Origin: an uncultured Clostridia bacterium
GTDB taxonomy: Bacteria > Bacillota > Clostridia > Oscillospirales > Ruminococcaceae
Assembly (NCBI GenBank): GCA_947628655.1
Contig: CANRAS010000005.1
Location: 1 to 64,000 of the forward strand
DNA: 64,000 bases
Reading direction: 5' to 3'
In this document: positions 51,550 to 58,687 of the stretch, piece by piece
Layout of the letters: every line of letters starts with the position of its first letter
Numbering within the stretch: position 1 is the stretch's first letter
The notes under the pieces: model-generated
What the model was told of the DNA's origin: nothing
Seen by the model: the letters and a program-made list of their open reading frames with translations, nothing else
Database searches by the model: none
Position numbers and translations under genes: made by a program

Positions 51550-51675
51550 TAGAGTTAAACTGCTCCTTTCGATTTGGGGTGCGGTTATAAAACAGGGAAG
51601 TGCTTTTCTGTTCTGCTTTCCCACGGCGGGTGAAACGGGTTGTTTTTTTATCCTGCCCGCCGTAGGCGGGCAGAA

Positions 51676-52482
51676 CTATTGATTTAGCATCTTCAGCAAA
51701 TTTTCGCCGAGAATTTGTCCGCGCTCCCTCTCCGTCAAGGGTATTTCTCTAAACCGCGCAAGTTCCTCGCCTGCGTTCCAAATTGGGTAATCCGTTCCCC
51801 AGAAAACGCGTTCCGCTCCGAATGTTCGGATAAGTTCCGCCGCGCGGGTCGGGGTCATTGCGAAAAGTGAACTTGAACAGTCCGTGTAGATTTTCGCGTC
51901 CTTGTGCTGACTTAGATATTCGGCGAATTGTTCAGCGCGTTTGTTCCGGAACGTCCAGCCCGCGAAATGCGCCGCTATTACTGTAAGGCGCGGAAATTTC
52001 CGAACGACGTTCAGCAGGCGTTCGGGAGAAGAGCCGTCGGAACGCGGGTCACCGCAGTGGAACAGAATAGGCAAACGCCCCTCGCACGCCTTGTAGATGG
52101 GGTAGGCGCATTCGTCGTCAATGCGGAAGTTCTGAAAATCGCTGTGCAGTTTCACACCGCGCAAGCCAAGTGAAATTAGGCGTTCGGTTTCGGCGGGGAT
52201 ATTCGGGAAGTTCGGGTGCATTGCGCCGAAACCGATAAACTTATCGGGGTAATTTTTACAGCATTCGGCGATAAAATTGTTGATTGTCACGACTTGCAGA
52301 GGTACGGTAGCAACGGATTGCACCAAGAACATATCCACGCCTGCCGACGCGCCTTTTTGGAGGAGTTCGGACACGGTGCCGTTGCTGTCCGTTGGGAGAT
52401 TGCCGTAAAAGGCGCTTATTCCCGCAGTAGCCTTTTCTGCTATCTTGTCGGGGAAGATGTGCGCGTGAGCGTCCACTATCAT
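51676..52482 (-). CDS. Amidohydrolase 2 family metal-dependent hydrolase
   Basis: 268 aa TIM-barrel hydrolase. The metal site begins DAHAHIFPDKIAEKA. GLRGVKLHSDFQNF and ILFHCGDPRSDG give further ligands, AAHFAG another His, and the catalytic Asp is in FWGTDYPIWNAGEE. The C-terminus ILGENLLKML is typical (NA-type helix). It resembles aminocarboxymuconate-semialdehyde-decarboxylase-like members, and the substrate is unknown. It is not related in domain type to the amidohydrolase at 16116-17300. Confidence 0.88.
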   Translation of the reverse strand: MIVDAHAHIFPDKIAEKATAGISAFYGNLPTDSNGTVSELLQKGASAGVDMFLVQSVATVPLQVVTINNFIAECCKNYPDKFIGFGAMHPNFPNIPAETERLISLGLRGVKLHSDFQNFRIDDECAYPIYKACEGRLPILFHCGDPRSDGSSPERLLNVVRKFPRLTVIAAHFAGWTFRNKRAEQFAEYLSQHKDAKIYTDCSSSLFAMTPTRAAELIRTFGAERVFWGTDYPIWNAGEELARFREIPLTERERGQILGENLLKMLNQ

Positions 52483-52586
52483 ATAGTTGTATTCATTCCT
52501 TTCAGTAGTCGGCAGTAGTAGATAGAGAATAGTTGTTAGTCGTTAGCGAGTAATCCGCCGTAGGCGGATTACCCTAAGGTGCGCCC

Positions 52587-52645
52587 TGCAACAGTTGACA
52601 GTTAGGAGTGCACGCATTATCCGCTTCGCGGAAAACGCTGGCATA
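52587..52645 (+). repeat. ~60-bp direct repeat, copy 1
   Basis: Nearly identical to 53029-53090. Contains CAACAGTT, GAGTGCACGCATTATCCGC and CGGAAAACGCTGGCATAGTA. It is a half-arm of the large inverted repeat at 10896-11211. Confidence 0.7.
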
Positions 52646-52704
52646 GTATATGGTGCGCTCCGCGCTCGTTTTCTAACTTCTTACTTCTAACCTCTAGTTT
52701 CTAA

Positions 52705-52947
52705 AAGCCACCTAGAGCGGTTTCGCAGGCTCCTCGCGGTGAACCGCGCGTTTGGCGTTAGCCAAACGCCCCCGCCGTCAGGCGGGGTGAAATTCGCGAA
52801 TGCGAATTTCAAGCGGTGAACCGCCGCGTTTTCGAGTACACTCCGTAGGAGTGTATCGAGAAAACGCCCACCGCGATAAGGCAACGCCGTGACCCAAAGC
52901 CACCCCGCGCCTGCCGTTCAAAGTTGCCTAACCGCTGTAAAGGCGCG
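52705..52947 (+). repeat. R2 structured repeat, copy 3
   Basis: The outer stem is GCGGTGAACCGC on both sides (5+5 pairs with two central mismatches). The three hairpins are conserved (GTTTGGC, CCCCGCC and TGAAATTCGC arms). The long hairpin GCGTTTTCGAG...TCGAGAAAACGC encloses TACACTCC-GTA-GGAGTGTA. Confidence 0.75.
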
Positions 52948-53028
52948 GGCGCTGATAGTAGCTAGCGCATTTCCCGCTCCGCGGGAACGCTGATAGAGGC
53001 TAGTAGCTAGTTTCTAGTGTACGCACAG

Positions 53029-53090
53029 CAACAGTTTACAGTTAAGAGTGCACGCATTATCCGCTTCGCGGAAAACGCTGGCATAGTACG
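53029..53090 (+). repeat. ~60-bp direct repeat, copy 2
   Basis: Second copy of the 52587-52645 segment, located between R2 copy 3 and R1 copy 7. Confidence 0.7.
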
Positions 53091-53165
53091 AATAGTGTTG
53101 CGCCCTGCGGGCGCGGATTAGATTGTCTGCGGGTCAATACGCCCCCGCGCCGTCCGTGGCGTTTG

Positions 53166-53338
53166 GCGTTGCTCAACTCAAGCGCCCCTTGCCCTTATCC
53201 CGCATTAGTTTACCGCCAAGCGTATAAACGCGCCCTTACCGCCCGTGCCGAGCCGTTTCCCGACCGCCCGCAATTCGCCTGACGGCGAATTAACGGCGCT
53301 TACGCGCCGTTGTTTTGCGCAAAGCGCAAAACGCGGGC
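53166..53338 (+). repeat. R1 structured repeat, copy 7
   Basis: Cloverleaf core 53266-53338, perfect closing stem and hairpins, loops TGAC, TTAC and AAA. Confidence 0.85.
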
Positions 53339-53557
53339 TATGCTATTAGAGGCTAGAGAATAGCCGAGTTATCCGCTACGCGGATAACCCTCTAGTAGCT
53401 AGTTTCTAGTGTTGCGCCCTGCGGGCGCTTATTGGATTGTCTGCGGGTCAGCACGTTGCTCGCATTATCACGCGTTCGTCGTTGCTCAATCCCCCGCGCT
53501 CTTACCTCTAAATCTCTAACTTCTATTATAGTACATCTCCCCGCGCTTGTCAATACC

Positions 53558-54007
53558 TTACCCAACTACTTGCCTGATGTACCCGACAATCGCAACTACC
53601 GAAAATATTCCCGCGGGAATAAACACGAAACTTCCGATTATGATTGTGAAAAGCGCGTTCTTATCGAAAACTTTCCTGCGCGGTTTGCAATAGAGCAGAG
53701 TGACCTGCTTTTGCGGAACGTACAGTTTACTTCGCATTATCATTTCGCACGGGAACATATTCGCGATTTCCTCGTTACCGAGCCTGTACACGGCGCACGG
53801 AAAGCGCAAATCCTCGTCAAACCGCACGAAAACTCCGCGCCGTACCCGCGAAAACGCAAGCATTGCCAGACACACAGCGAAAAACACCCCGATAAGCGCA
53901 ACGAGAAAGCCGATTATCAAAAGCGTTAAAATTCCCACCTGTAAAAGCGAAAATCCCATAAACAGCATAATAGCCGCTATCATTACATACCCGATAATGA
54001 TTTCCAT
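53558..54007 (-). CDS. Membrane protein of unknown function (149 aa)
   Basis: I do not recognise the family. Two adjacent hydrophobic segments (about residues 1-25 and 26-52) are followed by a ~65-residue polar part (RVRRGVFVRFDEDLRFPC ... KPRRKVF) and a third helix (about 122-145, FTIIIGSFVFIPAGIFSVVAIVGY). It lies 40 nt downstream of the ABC ATPase gene on the same strand and may be the last gene of that operon. AAAGGAA precedes the ATG. Confidence 0.65.
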   Translation of the reverse strand: MEIIIGYVMIAAIMLFMGFSLLQVGILTLLIIGFLVALIGVFFAVCLAMLAFSRVRRGVFVRFDEDLRFPCAVYRLGNEEIANMFPCEMIMRSKLYVPQKQVTLLYCKPRRKVFDKNALFTIIIGSFVFIPAGIFSVVAIVGYIRQVVG

Positions 54008-54047
54008 AAAATTCCTTTCCCGTGCGAATTTCGCAGGCGAAACCGCC

Positions 54048-54611
54048 CTAAAGCCTTATTACCTCGTCCGCGAGGAGTTCACATTCGGCGCTGTCGTGGG
54101 TAACGAGAACTACCGTTTTCCCAAGCGTTTTTTCCCTAAAGTATTGCAGAACGCTCTGTTTCGTGTCCAAGTCCAGACCCTTGAACGGTTCGTCCGCGAA
54201 CAGAATGTCGTACTTTGAAAGCAACGCCCTAAGCAGAGCAACGCGCCGTTTCATTCCGCCCGAAAGTTCCCGCACGGGCTTTTTCATACAATCCGAAAGC
54301 CCGACAGCCGAAAGTTCGCGGGCTATCTGTTCATCAGCAATAGCACCGCCCGTCACAAGCCGAATGTTCGCGCCCGCCGAAAGATTTTCGCACAGCCTGT
54401 TTTCCTGAAATACCGCGCTTATCTGCCCATCGCGGAGTACCTCTCCGCCGTCGGGCGGGAGCAGTCCCATCAGAATATTCAACAGCGTAGTTTTCCCGCA
54501 CCCCGAACGCCCCAATATCACGGCGGTTTTCCCGTCGGGGAAATCCCGCGAGAAGTTTTCGAGCACAATATTCCCGCCGAATTTCTTGCTGATATTCACC
54601 GCTTTCAGCAT
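54048..54611 (-). CDS. ABC transporter ATP-binding protein (nitrate/sulfonate/thiamine-precursor type)
   Basis: 187 aa, shorter than the ~250 aa usual for this class. It ends soon after the H-loop (VLVTHDSAECELLADEVIRL). All catalytic parts are present: Walker A GRSGCGKTT (~33-41), Q-loop in ISAVFQENRL, signature ELSGGMKRRVALLRAL, and Walker B ILFADEP. It lies 21 nt after the permease gene. With the permease and the NMT1-like binding protein it forms a small-molecule importer. Confidence 0.9.
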   Translation of the reverse strand: MLKAVNISKKFGGNIVLENFSRDFPDGKTAVILGRSGCGKTTLLNILMGLLPPDGGEVLRDGQISAVFQENRLCENLSAGANIRLVTGGAIADEQIARELSAVGLSDCMKKPVRELSGGMKRRVALLRALLSKYDILFADEPFKGLDLDTKQSVLQYFREKTLGKTVVLVTHDSAECELLADEVIRL

Positions 54612-54632
54612 AAACGCACCCCCGAATTTGAT

Positions 54633-55400
54633 TTAAAGCTGTTCCACCCGCTTGTAAAGCAGGTCGATAAGGAGCATAAACAGTTTCTCGCAGAGGAAAC
54701 TCAAAATAATCACCGCCGCCGTCCAGGCGAAAAGGTCGGCGGTTTCAAGATAGACTTTTGACTGATACAGTTTTTCGCCGACAGAACCGTTCGGTATGCC
54801 GATGACCTCCGCCGCTACGCCCGATTTCCAGCAAAGTCCGATTGCAAGCCTTGATGCGGCGCGGAAATACGGCAAAAGCTGTGACAGATACACCCCGACA
54901 AATCGGCGCAGGGGCGGTATCCGAAAGATTTTCGCCATTTCGGAGAGTTTTGGGTCAAGCTGTTCCATACCCTCCGTCATATTTGCGCATACTATCGGTA
55001 CGCAGATTAAAAACGACACAAGCACCGAAAGGTTTTTCGAGCCTATCCAGATAAGCGCCAATATCGTGAACGACGCGACGGGAATGGATTTCATCGCCGA
55101 AATAAGCGGTGCGAATAGCATTTTCACGAACTTCACTTTATAGCAGACAAGCGCGAGCGCCGTGCCCACGGCAAGTCCGAGCGCAAACCCCGAAAGCACC
55201 CTCACGGAGGAAAACAGTACGCTCCCCCAAAATTCCCCGACCGTCAAAAGTTCGGCAAGCCGGCGCGCCGCCTCAATCGGCGTTACTAAAATAATATCGC
55301 TGTCGATTTTAAGAGCGATAATTTCCCACACGACAAGCCAGAACACCACAGCTCCGACCGTTACGGCGAATTTCTTTAGTCTGCTCAAACTGTCACACAC
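54633..55400 (-). CDS. ABC transporter permease (SsuC/TauC/ThiX-like)
   Basis: 255 aa BPD_transp_1 permease, about six helices. VWEIIALKIDSDIILVTPIEAARRL at the start and FWGSVLFSSVRVLSGFALGLAVGTALAL are typical. The coupling loop is KIFRIPPLRRFVGVYLSQLLPYFRAASRLAIGLCWKSGVAAEVIGIP. It is the membrane channel for the ATPase at 54048-54611. Its start is separated from the binding-protein gene by a 332-nt repeat-bearing gap. Confidence 0.92.
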   Translation of the reverse strand: MCDSLSRLKKFAVTVGAVVFWLVVWEIIALKIDSDIILVTPIEAARRLAELLTVGEFWGSVLFSSVRVLSGFALGLAVGTALALVCYKVKFVKMLFAPLISAMKSIPVASFTILALIWIGSKNLSVLVSFLICVPIVCANMTEGMEQLDPKLSEMAKIFRIPPLRRFVGVYLSQLLPYFRAASRLAIGLCWKSGVAAEVIGIPNGSVGEKLYQSKVYLETADLFAWTAAVIILSFLCEKLFMLLIDLLYKRVEQL

Positions 55401-55411
55401 CCCCTTTAGCT

Positions 55412-55654
55412 GTTAGTGAAATAGTAGTCAGCAGTTAGTTTTGGACGTGGTTTTGGTCTGACCGCTTACTGTTTACAATTAACAACTTGCTGTTAAATTA
55501 ATTGTTAGTAAAATAGTAGTCAGCGGTTAGTTTTGAACGTGGTTTTGAAGTAACCGCTTGCTGTTTACAATTAATAACTTACTGTTAAATTAATTGCTAG
55601 TAAAATAGTAGTTAGCAGTTAGTTTTGGACGTGGTTTTGGACTGACCGCTTACT
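55412..55654 (+). repeat. 92-bp tandem repeat, about 2.6 copies
   Basis: Units start at 55412, 55504 and 55596 (exact 92-bp period). Each has AAATAGTAGT near the start, GTTAGTTTTG, ACGTGGTTTTG and ACCGCTT. They fill the gap between the binding-protein and permease genes. No gene and no clear promoter were seen in 55401-55732. Confidence 0.85.
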
Positions 55655-55732
55655 ATTCAACTAACTACTAACTACTTAAAACTATTAACTATTAGCTATC
55701 TAACTAATCATCGGCAACTATTAAACTCGTTA

Positions 55733-56863
55733 CTATTCACCGATATAGTAGAAACTGTCATCGGGCAAAGTACCGCCCACGGACGCGGGGTCGTTGTCCA
55801 TCAGTACCTGAAGATAGCCCGACAGCTTTTCTTTCATTTCATTGCCCGTAATGCAGACTATGTTGCAGTTCGGAATTGCCTTTTGTGCAACCGCTTCGGG
55901 TACAATGTCGTACTTTCCGATAAGCGCCGCGCCCTCTTCGATGTTGCTGTTTACAAAATCAACGGAACTTGCGTACTCCTTTAAGAAATCGTTAAGTTCC
56001 TTTGGATTGCTCTCCGCAAAATCCGTGCGTACTATCGCAACGCCCGTGATAAGCGAACTGTCCAGACCTAAGTTATCCCATTCCTTTGTGAGGTCAAGCG
56101 CGACGCGCACCGCGTCATTCTTCGTCTGCGCCGTAGTAACAAACGGCTGAGGGAGCATTGCCACGCAGTTCTCGCCTTTGAGCATTGCCTCAAGACACTC
56201 CGCGTGTTCGCTCTTCCATTCGATAGTAACATCGTTTGCGGGGTCAATGCCGTTGCTTTGCAGGATAAAGTTCAGCGCGTATTCGGGCGTAGAGCCTTTG
56301 CCCGCGGAATATATCGTCTTGCCTTTAAGGTCGGCAACGCTCTTTACGGTATCGCCGTTTTCGCAGATATACAGAACGCCGAGCGTATTTATAGCGACAG
56401 CCTTTACCTTGCCTTCCGTCTTGTTGCAGAGTACGCTTGCGAGGTTAGCGGGAACGCAGAATATATCCGCAGTTCCCTGCGCTGCCATAGGAGAAATTTC
56501 TTCGGGCGACGCCTTTATCTGGAAGTCGATGTCAAGCGTATTGCACCCCTCGTCAGCCAGCTTTACAAGACCCATAGCCGTCGGACCTTTCAGCGCGACT
56601 ACTCTTACAAGAGCCTTGGTAGGCGCAGTTGAGTTGCTGTTTTCCTCCGAAGAAGTGGAAACGGGAGCGGACGCCGTGCTTTCGTTCTTTGAGGAACTCT
56701 CCGCGCTCGAACTCTCCGTGTTCACAGAGCTTGCCGAACTTACCGTGCTGACGTCGCTTTGAGTTCCGCTTGACGAAGAACCGCCGTTTGCGTTACACCC
56801 CGCGAGCGACAATGCGCACATCGCCGATACGAGTATGCTTGATACGAGTTTTTTGATTTTCAT
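55733..56863 (-). CDS. ABC transporter substrate-binding lipoprotein (NMT1/ThiY-like)
   Basis: 376 aa. The signal peptide ends in a lipobox (LSLAGC, Cys23). A ~60-residue Ser/Thr-rich low-complexity linker follows. The periplasmic-binding fold of the NMT1/TauA type has KGPTAMGLVKL, GTADIFCVPANLASVL, LKGKTIYSAGKGSTPEYAL and LKGENCVAMLPQPFV. Clostridial homologues often sit beside the TM1266-type regulator and hydrogenase genes. The ligand may be a thiamine or pyrimidine precursor or another small anion (inference). It starts 3 nt after the regulator stop. Confidence 0.9.
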   Translation of the reverse strand: MKIKKLVSSILVSAMCALSLAGCNANGGSSSSGTQSDVSTVSSASSVNTESSSAESSSKNESTASAPVSTSSEENSNSTAPTKALVRVVALKGPTAMGLVKLADEGCNTLDIDFQIKASPEEISPMAAQGTADIFCVPANLASVLCNKTEGKVKAVAINTLGVLYICENGDTVKSVADLKGKTIYSAGKGSTPEYALNFILQSNGIDPANDVTIEWKSEHAECLEAMLKGENCVAMLPQPFVTTAQTKNDAVRVALDLTKEWDNLGLDSSLITGVAIVRTDFAESNPKELNDFLKEYASSVDFVNSNIEEGAALIGKYDIVPEAVAQKAIPNCNIVCITGNEMKEKLSGYLQVLMDNDPASVGGTLPDDSFYYIGE

Positions 56864-56866
56864 AAA

Positions 56867-57136
56867 CTATCCCTCTTTCGTTTTTTGGTCTGTCTGTTTT
56901 GAATAGACAGCCTTTGATGTGACGCCCTGCAGTCTGCCCAGCTTCCCTGACAAAGCCGAGATAACGTCCGCGGGAGCGTCCGCGACAACGCATATGATAT
57001 TCAAAGCCCGTTCGCGGTAAGGCAGTCCCATACGGCTCAGGATATACCTGCCGTATTCATGGAGCAGTCTGTTCACTTCGGGGATAATTTCCTCGTTGTC
57101 AATTATCATCGAGATTATCGCTACTCTGTTTTCCAT
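56867..57136 (-). CDS. TM1266-type iron-only hydrogenase system putative regulator
   Basis: 89 aa from the ATG preceded by GAGGACAG. It matches the TM1266 family over its length: ENRVAIISMIIDN, NRLLHEYGRYILSRMGLPYRERALNIICVVADAP and LSGKLGRLQGVTSKAVYSK. The family has an ACT/NikR-C-like fold and usually accompanies [FeFe]-hydrogenase maturation genes. Its regulatory role is assumed, not proven. It is the first gene after a long structured leader and is coupled to the binding-protein gene. Confidence 0.9.
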   Translation of the reverse strand: MENRVAIISMIIDNEEIIPEVNRLLHEYGRYILSRMGLPYRERALNIICVVADAPADVISALSGKLGRLQGVTSKAVYSKQTDQKTKEG

Positions 57137-57187
57137 AAGCGCTGTCCTCATCTTGACGCTGTTTTTGCCGATAAACTCACAATCAAC

Positions 57188-57211
57188 AAAAAATGCGCCC
57201 CGAAAGACGCA
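57188..57211 (-). terminator. Intrinsic terminator inside the leader of the TM1266/ABC unit
   Basis: Minus-strand RNA: TGCGTC pairs with GGCGCA (one G-U pair) around a 6-nt loop, followed by six T residues (57193-57188), 52 nt before the start codon at 57136. Its 5' arm and loop contain GTCTTTCGG, which an upstream CCGAAAGAC can pair with instead. Confidence 0.7.
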
Positions 57212-57420
57212 CAAATATATTATGCGGAAAATCCGCACCCTTATACCTGTTCATTGTCTTTCGGCTCAATAAAAATTTTGCCGTCAGTATCGGCAGGTGA
57301 AACTGCACAAGCGAACCCCGCTCAGGAGCGGAACTCCGCAAAAGCGCCGAAAACTTTGAAATCAGTAACTCCTGTATTCTCAGAATTCCAACGCCGACCC
57401 AATGCAATCCTCTGTCCGAC
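57188..57420 (-). promoter_or_regulatory. Candidate riboswitch or attenuator leader, class not recognised
   Basis: The transcript from about 57420 holds several helices: GGAG/CTCC near 57330, TGCCG/CGGCA (57296-57280) and TGCGGA/TCCGCA (57236-57222). Two alternative pairings are visible. TTTCGGC (57352-57346) pairs with GCCGAAA (57265-57259). CCGAAAGAC (57264-57256) pairs perfectly over 9 bp with GTCTTTCGG (57208-57200) inside the terminator. They cannot form together, so the leader can switch between reading through and stopping. TPP, lysine, glycine, cobalamin, SAM, FMN and T-box signatures were not found. Confidence 0.6.
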
Positions 57421-57426
57421 AATAAC

Positions 57427-57455
57427 ATTATATCCGTTTTTTTCCTATTTGTCAA
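57427..57455 (-). promoter_or_regulatory. Sigma-A promoter of the TM1266/ABC unit
   Basis: Perfect TTGACA (57455-57450), 17-nt spacer and perfect TATAAT (57432-57427) on the minus strand, nearly 300 nt from the first start codon. Confidence 0.88.
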
Positions 57456-57635
57456 GTAGTTTTTTAAATAATTTACAGTTAATGGTGCGCAGCGCAAAAT
57501 ATGAACAGAGTTTCGGGCTTGCGCCCGCTTATTAGATTGTCATTAAGTCATTGCTTTGACACGCTGACTGCTAACAACTATTCGCCTTTTCCAACAATTT
57601 TATTGAAAAAATCCCGAAAAATTGACAAATTCCCC

Positions 57636-57664
57636 TTTACAAATCGCTTTTTTTGTATTATAAT
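57636..57664 (+). promoter_or_regulatory. Sigma-A promoter of the sugar transferase gene
   Basis: TTTACA (57636-57641), 17-nt spacer and TATAAT (57659-57664), 65 nt before the ATG. Confidence 0.75.
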
Positions 57665-57728
57665 ATATAATAGAAAAAAACATGTTGTACATCGGCGTTT
57701 GCCGACCGAAAATAGTTGAGGAAAAAAT

Positions 57729-58502
57729 ATGGAAAACACAAGGAGAATGAAATTGCAGCCGCAAGACCTTGATTTTCACAGCACGGCTGTGGAACTTAAA
57801 GAACACAGCGAAACTCCTGCCGAAAATTTATCTTACGGCAAAGAGGAGTTTGAGCATATCTGTGAACCGAAACCGAAAGATAAACGTGTGTATGAAACGG
57901 TAAAGCGCGCGTTTGATATAGTCGGCTCGTTTTTGGGCGGTATTGTATTACTGCCCGTGTTCGCCGTGATTTCTTTTATAATTTGGGCGGGTCATACGGG
58001 AAAGCACGTTATTTACAAGCAAAAGAGAATAGGCAGATATGGGCGGGAGGTATACATATACAAATTCCGCTCAATGGTCGATGACGCGGATAACGTCGAG
58101 CGCTGGCTTGACAAAAATCAGCTTAAACAGTACTATGCGGAATTTAAAGTCGCAAACGACCCGCGCGTTACTAAGATAGGGAAGTTCCTGCGCAGAACGG
58201 GTCTTGACGAACTGCCTCAGATACTGAACATTCTCAAAGGGGAACTCAGCATAGTAGGTCCGCGCCCGATACAGGAATCGGAACTGAAATTCTACGGCGA
58301 CAGCAAGGACTTGCTCCTTTCGGTACGACCGGGCTTGACGGGCTATTGGCAGGCGTATTACGGCGACGGCGTAAGCTACAACAACGGCGAACGTCAGCGT
58401 ATGGAACTGAATTACGTCCAAAACCGCAGTTTTTGGTGGGACGTAAAGATAATATTCGCGACGTTCGGAGCGCTTGTAAGAAAAGCAAAAAGAGGACAAT
58501 AA
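57729..58502 (+). CDS. Exopolysaccharide sugar transferase (polyprenyl-phosphate hexose-1-phosphate transferase)
   Basis: 257 aa. A polar N-terminus of ~60 residues, one membrane hairpin (KRAFDIVGSFLGGIVLLPVFAVISF, ~59-85), then the catalytic domain: YKQKRIGRYGREVYIYKFRSM, RRTGLDELPQILNILKGELSIVGPRP and VRPGLTGYWQ. It resembles the short, single-hairpin WcaJ/CpsE C-terminal type. It transfers the first sugar phosphate onto undecaprenyl phosphate to start a surface polysaccharide repeat unit. ATG 57729 follows GAGG. A later ATG at 57747 is too near its AAGGAGA. Confidence 0.93.
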   Translation: MENTRRMKLQPQDLDFHSTAVELKEHSETPAENLSYGKEEFEHICEPKPKDKRVYETVKRAFDIVGSFLGGIVLLPVFAVISFIIWAGHTGKHVIYKQKRIGRYGREVYIYKFRSMVDDADNVERWLDKNQLKQYYAEFKVANDPRVTKIGKFLRRTGLDELPQILNILKGELSIVGPRPIQESELKFYGDSKDLLLSVRPGLTGYWQAYYGDGVSYNNGERQRMELNYVQNRSFWWDVKIIFATFGALVRKAKRGQ

Positions 58503-58687
58503 ACAGTTTATAGTGCTTTTAGTAGCTAGAGAATAGAGGTTAGAGATTAGAGTTATTGAGCGGTTGCGTTTCTTTGGCGCGGACTGCGCGGTTTTGGGTT
58601 TGTCTGCGCGTTCAGCGCACTATAAATATATTAGTACCGTAACGCGGGCAACACCGCGTTATTGTTGTAATTTTACTGAGGATAACT

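Larger units (their letters stand above)
52483..53557. other. 1.1-kb repeat cluster
   Basis: No gene. In order: AG-rich repeats and a hairpin with TAATCCGCC/GGCGGATTA (~52550-52572), a ~60-bp repeat (52587-52645), R2 copy 3, the 60-bp repeat again (53029-53090), motif GATTGTCT (53121), R1 copy 7, the GTTATCCGC/GCGGATAAC hairpin (53368-53388), and a second motif copy (53435) attached to a truncated R1 5' end. Confidence 0.7.

Noticed and set aside
55412-55654. 92-bp tandem repeats as a CRISPR array
   Set aside because: The whole 92-bp unit is repeated, so there are no unique spacers between short repeats.
57188-57420. Leader as a TPP, lysine, glycine, SAM, cobalamin or FMN riboswitch, or a T-box
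   Set aside because: I looked for the conserved cores (for example CTGAGA with ACCCTTGAACCTGAT, or GGGTGGNACCGCG) and did not find them in either strand. A covariance search would settle it.
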